From Ryuthela nishihirai (Eukaryota; Arthropoda; Arachnida; Araneae; Heptathelidae), in NCBI GenBank assembly GCA_038380435.1, contig JAWZYU010000019.1, positions 22,345,801 to 22,409,800 of the forward strand: a DNA stretch of 64,000 bases. Reading direction: 5' to 3'. This document shows positions 57,503 through 64,000 of this stretch, piece by piece. The translations under genes and the position numbers were made by a program. Within the stretch, counting starts at the first letter, position 1. Each line of letters starts with the position of its first letter. The notes below the pieces were generated by a model that saw nothing but the letters and a program-made list of their open reading frames with translations, made no database searches and was not told the origin of the DNA.

Positions 57503-59455
57503 AGTTTCTTCTGGAATATAATATGCTCCACTAGCATATTTTGTCTTTGGATTGTATGAACCATCTGTATATATCGGTTTGTGTTGAGGGTATTTTTCTT
57601 TTATTTCCATATGTGTTCGGGTTTGAATCTCTTCTATGGAGTGATCAGTTTTTTTATTGATACCTTCTATGCAGAGTTTTATTTTGGGACTATGATAATT
57701 CCGGGGGAGGGTGGGTATAGAGGATACTGTGGTTGGCATTTTTTTATTTCATTGTACGTGGGATGGTTTTTTATCTCTGTTGTAATAATGCTATTTATTT
57801 CGCTATCTATTTTCTTTTTGATGTGGTGAGAATTATGCTTCATTGTTATTGTGGCATAATATTTAATTAATTGTGTTTGTCGCCTCATGGTGAATATAGC
57901 AGCATCTGTTTCAGCCTGGAAAGATAATACAAGACCACTTGTGAGCATGCATGTGCATACTCTCAAGCAAGCTGTTTTGAAGAATGTCCAATTTTTTTAT
58001 GTTACTGTTGGAGACATTAGACAATGCTAATATGTCATAGCCCATTTTTGGTTTGATGATGGCATTATACAGTTTGAGAAGATTTGCTCGATGATTCCCC
58101 CATGTGGTGCTGCCCAGGCATTTAATAAGCTGTAATTGATTTTTCCCCTTTTCAATAATGTGGTTGACATGTGGGGTCCAGGTAAGTTTGGAGTCAATAA
58201 TCATACCAAGGAATATTTTTCCTTGACTTGTTGTATAACTTGGTTGTTTATTTTTACTTGATATGTCGGTATTTTCTCAGTGTAAGGTCTGTAAAAGGGA
58301 AGAATAGCTGATTTTTCAGGTGCAATGTTTCTTTTCCATTGGTCACAATATTTTTCCATGTGGCTCAAGATCTTTTGAATTTTAAAATCATTGCTGCAAT
58401 GTAATGTGTCACTGCTCCACAGGGCAATATCATCAGCAAATAAGGAAAATGAGACATCGGGAATATTGAGACTGTCAATATGTGCTGGGAGATCATAAAG
58501 GTATAAATTAAATAATGTCGTACTCAAAATACAACCCTGATTAGGTATAGTTGTAAATTAGCAGGATTAGATAAAGCTTTTCCTAGTTTAATTTGGATTG
58601 TTTTATGTTTAGTGATGAATTGAATGAATTTCATGATATTTCCAGTTAATCCTAGCTTAGAGAGCTTGTAAAGAAGTCCATCGGGCCAAATCCCAATACA
58701 AGCCCCCCTGCAAGTCTAGGAAGACAGCTGCAAGGGGTCTCTTGGAATTCAGACATTTTTTAGCCTCAAGGGTCAGAGGCATGAGGTTATCCTCCGTGCT
58801 TCTGGTATTGCAGATGACCTCTCATCAAGAATATGATTATTTTCAATAAACCATTTTAGTTGGTGTTTGACGATTTTCTCTACTATTTTGAGTATACAAC
58901 ACGAGAGGGAAATAGGTCTGTAAGAACTCAGATTATTGGTGTTTCTGTTGGCTTTTTTAATGATAACTGTGTGTACTAATTTCCAACCATCAGGATATTT
59001 GTAAGTTGTCCAAATATTGTTGATCATTTTTAGGAACATATCAATGTTTTTCCCTCAATTTTCTTTTCATTTGGCTAGTGATATTGTCTGGTCCCTAGTG
59101 CTGTTTCAATTTTAATGTTTTGATAGCATTCATTAATTCAAAGTGAGAGAATTCTTCATCTCTACTAATAGGATTTGCGATTATTCGGTTATAGTATTGC
59201 TTTACTAGAATAGTGATTTTTCTTTGTCTTCTTCAGTATACTGTTGGTTTTTTGAAGTGAATATGTGCTCAAGGAATTTGTTTGCTTATGTGTTGTTTCT
59301 CATTTAGTTGTAGGGCAATCTTTTGCCATTCCCGGATAAGGTTTATTAATTTTCGTAGACTATTAAATAACTTCCAGATTTTGGTTGTTGGGGTAAATAC
59401 ATTTAGTGCGGCTGTGACGTTTCTCCATTTTAGTTGCTGCTATCTTTTTATTTTT

Positions 59456-59490
59456 ATTTATTTATTTATTTATTTATTTTATTTTATTTT
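59456..59490. repeat. TTTA microsatellite
   Basis: About seven TTTA units followed by T-rich sequence. Confidence 0.95.
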
Positions 59491-60784
59491 TTTTGTATAT
59501 TGGCTGTTTTCCTGTTTACTTCTATTATTTGATTTATTATTCGGGATCTTCTTACCTTCCTCTGAAATTTCCTTCTAATGGTGATCAGTCTATTATTTAC
59601 AATAGTGTCCTTGTTCTTTATGCTTTTATGAATGTAAGAAGCAGTGTTATTGTTTTTGCATGTTTTAGCTATGTTACTGAATTCTTGGTAGGTAATTTCC
59701 TCCATTTTTTGTTAGCTGATAAAAATTTCTTGGTTGAGTTCTTTCCAGTTAGCTATGGTACAGAAATTTTGCTTTTTATTTTCTTTATTTACCCAAAGAA
59801 GGGTTATTAAAATGGGGAAGTGATTACTTCCCATTGTGTCCGGGAAAGTGATCCAATGGAATTCTCTGGAAATATTATCCGAGACCATAGAGATGTCTAT
59901 TGCTGATTCTTGTCTTCTTGGTTGGTAAAAAGTAGAAGAGCCATCACTCAGTAGTTGTAAATTATGGTTAAGGATTAGTTCTTCAATGATGCTTCCACTC
60001 TGGTTGTTCATGTGAGACCCCCACATCCTACTGTGAGCATTGAAATACCCACAGAGCAGGTATGGGGGTGGACACTGTTGCAAAATGTTGAGAAAATGCT
60101 CCAGACGTCAATAGTTGCCAGGTTTGTAGCAATTTATAAGAGTTATTTTTTCCTTTTGAATTTGAATCTTTACAACTATGACCTCCATTTTACTATGATC
60201 AAAATTAATGTTAATTTCTCTCTGTGGAATAGTGTTATGGATCAGCCATGCAACGCCCCCTGCATTAGGTCTGACTTCTAACTGGTAAGAGACATAACCA
60301 CTGAATCTGAGAATGTCCTTGCCCTGGTTTCTTGTAAGGCTATTGTAGCAGTATGATATTTTCATAAAAGAGATTACAGATCATGCTTGTTGGAAGAAAA
60401 GGATCTGCGATTCCACTGAATGATGTGCTGAAGATCAGCAAAATTAGTTGTGGCAGTCATAATTTTCTTGGATTCCAGGATAGACTTGAGAATACTTTCA
60501 GTTTGTATGGGTTTATTGTCTATAAAGTCTAATATGATGGTAATGATGATGATGAGCATATCACACAATGAATAGAAAAGGGTCTATGCAGACTCATTCA
60601 GTCACTATTTTATGGGGGGGGGGGTTTGTTCCATACATATTTTTTTCCATACTTATACATATATGTATATTTTTTTTAATATTTATGTCTATGTGTTTTT
60701 TTTTTACAATTGATCAAACATATTTATATCTTTTAAGAATTGTAAGAGGAGTTTATATAAAGTGGGTTTTAGTGATTTTTTGTA

Positions 60785-62960
60785 GATTCTAAAATAGTTT
60801 TAAATTAAAGTTGTTAATATTAAGGTTATTTAATTTTTCAAAGTATTCTTTCCTTTCATTTCTGTAATAATTACACTGAAATATTATATGTTCAATAGAT
60901 TGAATTTCATTGCAGTGTTCGCAATTAGGAGAAGTTACTTTCTTAAATTTAAATAATGTAGATTTAGTTGAAGCAAGATTGGCTTTTATCCTTAATATTA
61001 CTTTTATTTCTTTTTTATTTAATCCATAATCGATAAATTTGTTTATTAAAAGAGATATTTTATATCTAAATGTGTTTTGAGCTTTTATATAATACCATGA
61101 TTGAAGTTCATCTATTAATATTTTTTTATTATTTTTTTATATATTGAATAATTAAATGGAGATTGCATAAGTTGATTTAGATTTGAAGCTTTTTTAGCTA
61201 AGCTGTCGACATATTCGTTGTGTTTGATATTGACGTGTGATGGTATCCAATGTATGTGTACAATGTTGTGTTGCTTTAGGTGTTTGAACATTAAAGTAAT
61301 TATGTCATTTAATTATAGAAAGAAATTACTTTTAAATATGTTAGATTGAAAAATTTGTAAAGCAGGTTTGCTATTAGTTAATATTATAATATTTTGGTTA
61401 TGGAATTTTAATGACCAATTTATGGCTAAGATAAATGCAATTAATTATAGAATAATATTTATTTGAAAGGAGTCGAGTTTAAAAAGGTATTCAAAATGTT
61501 CTGCAGGGCAATAGAATGCTCCAGATGCGATAAGAGTTTCAAAATTTGTAGATCCATCTGTATATATTTGAATGAAGTTTGAATATTTATCATGGATGTA
61601 TGTTTCAGTTCAGATTTTTAAAGCAGATGAGTCTTGATGTTTTTGTTTTCTGTTCCAAAAATTTTATCTTTAATTATAGGTAAAGGAGCAATCCAAAAAG
61701 GAAAGTTGGGAATATAGTCACCACTAGTTTTATTATTAAAAATGTCTAAAGTTATTACTTTTCAGGAAAGTTATATAGTGAAACATCGTGAAATTGCATT
61801 ATTAATTTGTCTATTATAGGATGTTGTCTATTTTTAGCAAAAATGCGAAAGATTAGATTTTTAATAGATATTTTCTTTTATTTCTATTGGTGGTATTGCA
61901 GCTTCTGCATATGTATTTAGGTTATTTGTTGATTGCATTAAGCCTAAACACTATTTTATTGTTTTTGTTTGAATTGTTTCTAATTTTTTTAATTTTGTTT
62001 TTGAGATGGTACTTAGAAGTTCGATGCCGTATAAGCATTTAGGTAGGATAATTGAATTTAAAATTAATAATAAATTTTTTTAGAGCTTCCCCAGTTTGAT
62101 CCTCCAAAAAATCTTAAATAGTTAAAAAGGTTTTTAGATTTTTCAATTGCATTGTGTATATAATTTTTCCATTTTAATTTTGAATCTAAGTGTAATCCCA
62201 AGAATTTAATATTATCCGTTATTGTGATATCTTTTTTATTCAATTTTATTTTTAATTCGTACGTAATTTTATTTTTTCTATGAAAATAAATTATTTTTGT
62301 TTTTTCAGTAGAAATTTTTAAGTTCCATTTTTCAGTATATGTTGATAGTTTATTTATTGCATTTTGTATTCTTTTATTTAAAATATTTATATCTGTATCA
62401 ATCGACCAGAAGATAATGTCATCAGTATATGTTCCGTAACTAATTTCTGGATTAAAAACTTCTAAGATATCGTTTAGATAAATATTAAAGAACAGAGGAG
62501 ATAATATGTCTCCCTGTAGGATTCTATTTTCAAATTTATACTTTTTGATAATTTATTACCAATTTTTATTCTGAAGTTTTTTTCTAATATGAAATATGAG
62601 AGAAAGTAAAAAAATGTTTCCACAAAATTTTAGTTTTCTGAGTTTTGCTATTAAGCTTTGATGTGATATTGAGCCAAAGATTTTTTCCATATCTATTATA
62701 GTAGCAACCATGCATAATCTATTTTTTATTGTGTATTCTGCATCTGATATAATGTTTAATAATAGGTCTTTTGAAGATCTTCCAGGTCTGAATCCGAAAA
62801 AGTTATTATCTAAAATTTTAAATTTTTCTATGTGCCAAATTAATCTGTTGGAAACCAGTAATATGATGGCAATAAGAACATTTATGATTCTGCAATGACT
62901 GATGTTTATATTGGTTCTAGCTTGTGTACTGGATTTATCATTGCATTTTCCCCCCTTTTT
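60785..62960 (-). pseudogene. Second I-like LINE, 5' truncated (RT C-terminal half + RNase H + zinc motif)
   Basis: The minus strand shows GTYTDDIIFWSIDTDINILN (RT active site, YADD-like) near 62430, KFLGLHLDSKLKWKNYIHNA near 62180, RNase H end HIHWIPSHVNIKHNEYVDSL near 61240, and C-terminal NCEHCNEIQSIEHIIFQC (C-x2-C ... H ... C) near 60920, ending at a stop at 60790. More AT-rich than the neighbouring LINE. It lies between that LINE's ORF1 and ORF2, as if inserted there. Broken in places. Confidence 0.85.
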
Positions 62961-62969
62961 TCTAATTGC

Positions 62970-63966
62970 TAATATTCTCTTTGATATTTGATAAAACTCT
63001 CTATTGGTCAGGTATGCTAATGGTCATGTGAATCCTTAGATAAGTTGCTGGTTGTATTATTATTAGGATGTATATCCTGGTTGCTACATTTTATTTCCTT
63101 CTCTATCCTGTGAGGGAATTTGTGTGTTAGGGTAGGTAGAAGAGGAGATTAATTATATGGGAAGTATGTGATTTTAGCTTTATTTAAAGCTGATTTCCAG
63201 TTGATCCTTTCTTCTTGCATAATTCTGGTAGCTTTGCATGCTGTGAGGTTTTCAAGATCTGACTTGGTGATGACAGGTAGGTGGCATATGTCCATGTCTC
63301 CAGCATTTAGTACATAGAGGGAATGGGTTGTAGTATCTCTTCACATAGAATTTCTGCATCCCTATGTATATGAAGTTAGGTAGATATGCAGTACTAAAAC
63401 CAAGAACTAGTTAGTAAGAGGTGAGGTTATGAATTTGAGATTATCCTGGGGGTCAGGGTGATATGTTATCATTCTTCTGATGCAGGTGATATACGGTTTT
63501 TTGATATTTTCGTATACTTGTTGCTCTGTGAGATTGATAGGTACATTTATTATAGTGCCCTGTAAGAGGTTGAGTTTGTTTGGTATTCTCCATGTTACAG
63601 GGTGATTGAGAATGGAATTAATTTTTTGGAGCTTCCTGAATGTGCGATAGCTGTAACAATTTATCAGAAGATTTCATGTCAAAGTATATCTTCATCACAT
63701 TCTGATCCTACCATGAGATCAAGGAATTTCGTCACTTCAATGAGGTTGAAAGAGTTAATGAGAATATTGCATCCTTTATAAATTATAACCCAAGTGTAGT
63801 TATCAAGAAATGTTTCTTGGGCTTCTTCCCGTGAATGGTACTGTTCTATCGGACCTTCTTCAATTCTACTTTTATCTTGGGATGAGAGGTCAGGGATGTT
63901 ATCAGAATCAAGAGAGTCAATGTCTTGATTGATATGGTTCTCTATTCTATATGTTTCTAGATTCAT
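62970..63966 (-). pseudogene. LINE ORF1 (gag-like, CCHC zinc knuckle), probably of the I-like element at 56.6-60.6 kb
   Basis: The N-terminal ORF 63966-63679 starts MNLETYRIENHINQDIDSLD and is acidic. Further down, near 63310-63265, the minus strand reads CTKCWRHGHMPPTC, a C-x2-C-x4-H-x4-C zinc knuckle as in ORF1 RNA-binding proteins of I/Jockey elements. The region between has frame breaks. It is cut off from its presumed ORF2 by the LINE at 60785-62960. The assignment to that ORF2 is inference from order and strand. Confidence 0.7.
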
Positions 63967-64000
63967 ATTTTGGTTTTGAGCTGTCCCAGCAATAGAGCTG

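Larger units (their letters stand above)
56640..60568 (-). pseudogene. I-like LINE ORF2: endonuclease, reverse transcriptase and RNase H
   Basis: Start of endonuclease near 60410 (IIQWNRRSFSSNKHDL), EN core 60083-59712 (LLCGYFNAHSRMWGS; then SNHFPI), RT from 59039 (YRPISLSCCILKIVEK) to 58527-58201 (FADDIALWSSD, catalytic Asp pair) and 58204-57911 (IIDSKLTWTPHVNHI). RNase H starts 57600-57510 (IYTDGSYNPKTKYASGAYY), is split by the SINE at 57112-57502, and resumes at 57095 (AELVAIHEAI, then LSDSNSALESL). EN-RT-RNase H order is that of I-type non-LTR elements. Several frameshifts. The 3' end was not located. Confidence 0.9.

Overview
This is intron-rich, repeat-dominated eukaryotic DNA, AT-rich by eye, with no operon structure. 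The host gene is animal in type: tandem fibronectin III exons, a transmembrane exon and the start of a tyrosine phosphatase domain, all bounded by GT-AG sites with matching phases. The repeats (RTE, Jockey and I-like LINEs, Tc1/mariner and hAT DNA transposons, tRNA-derived SINEs) suggest an invertebrate, probably an arthropod such as a chelicerate. The species cannot be read from the sequence alone.

Only one host gene is supported: a receptor-type protein tyrosine phosphatase (RPTP) on the minus strand, running from about 50.5 kb down to 7.9 kb. Nine exons are visible. Two encode one FN3 domain, two encode one FN3 domain each, one encodes the membrane span, one the juxtamembrane segment, and three the N-terminal edge of the catalytic domain (KNRYRNVLAYDHTRVVL, then DSYSEYINANYID). 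Every junction joins in phase except one at 9.5 kb, where a single missing base would explain both an in-frame stop and a phase mismatch. The signal peptide and outer FN3 repeats should lie above 50.5 kb. The catalytic P-loop should lie below 7.9 kb, probably left of position 1. The long ORFs at these loci on other frames or strands are shadows.

The rest is mobile and repetitive DNA, mostly inside introns of this gene. From left to right: a SINE-rich end with a hairpin (0.1-1 kb); a decayed hAT transposase (2.7-4.8 kb); a 556-bp foldback element (5.7-6.2 kb); SINEs and a minisatellite (6.8-8.7 kb); SINE, mariner and Jockey fragments plus a GC-rich insert (11.6-15.7 kb); a LINE followed by a 2.1-kb hAT-like non-autonomous element (19.2-23.3 kb); a cluster of Tc1/mariner miniatures and a Tc1 element split by two SINEs (23.5-26.3 kb); palindromes and minisatellites (26.5-29.3 kb); a second and third copy of the hAT-like element (34.1-35.2 and 43.1-44.8 kb), the latter inserted in an RTE element (41.7-46.1 kb); and more SINEs to 50 kb. 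Right of the gene are a Jockey RT relic, a mariner with an internal duplication (53.4-54.6 kb) and nested I-like LINEs (56.6-64 kb).

No previously undescribed enzymatic system is evident. The most unusual items are the hAT-like elements with CAGGGGCGTAGC-type ends filled with a variable 'GTTGGCAAAATC' repeat, the miniature palindromic derivatives of Tc1/mariner elements, and a receptor gene that can be reassembled across introns full of transposons.
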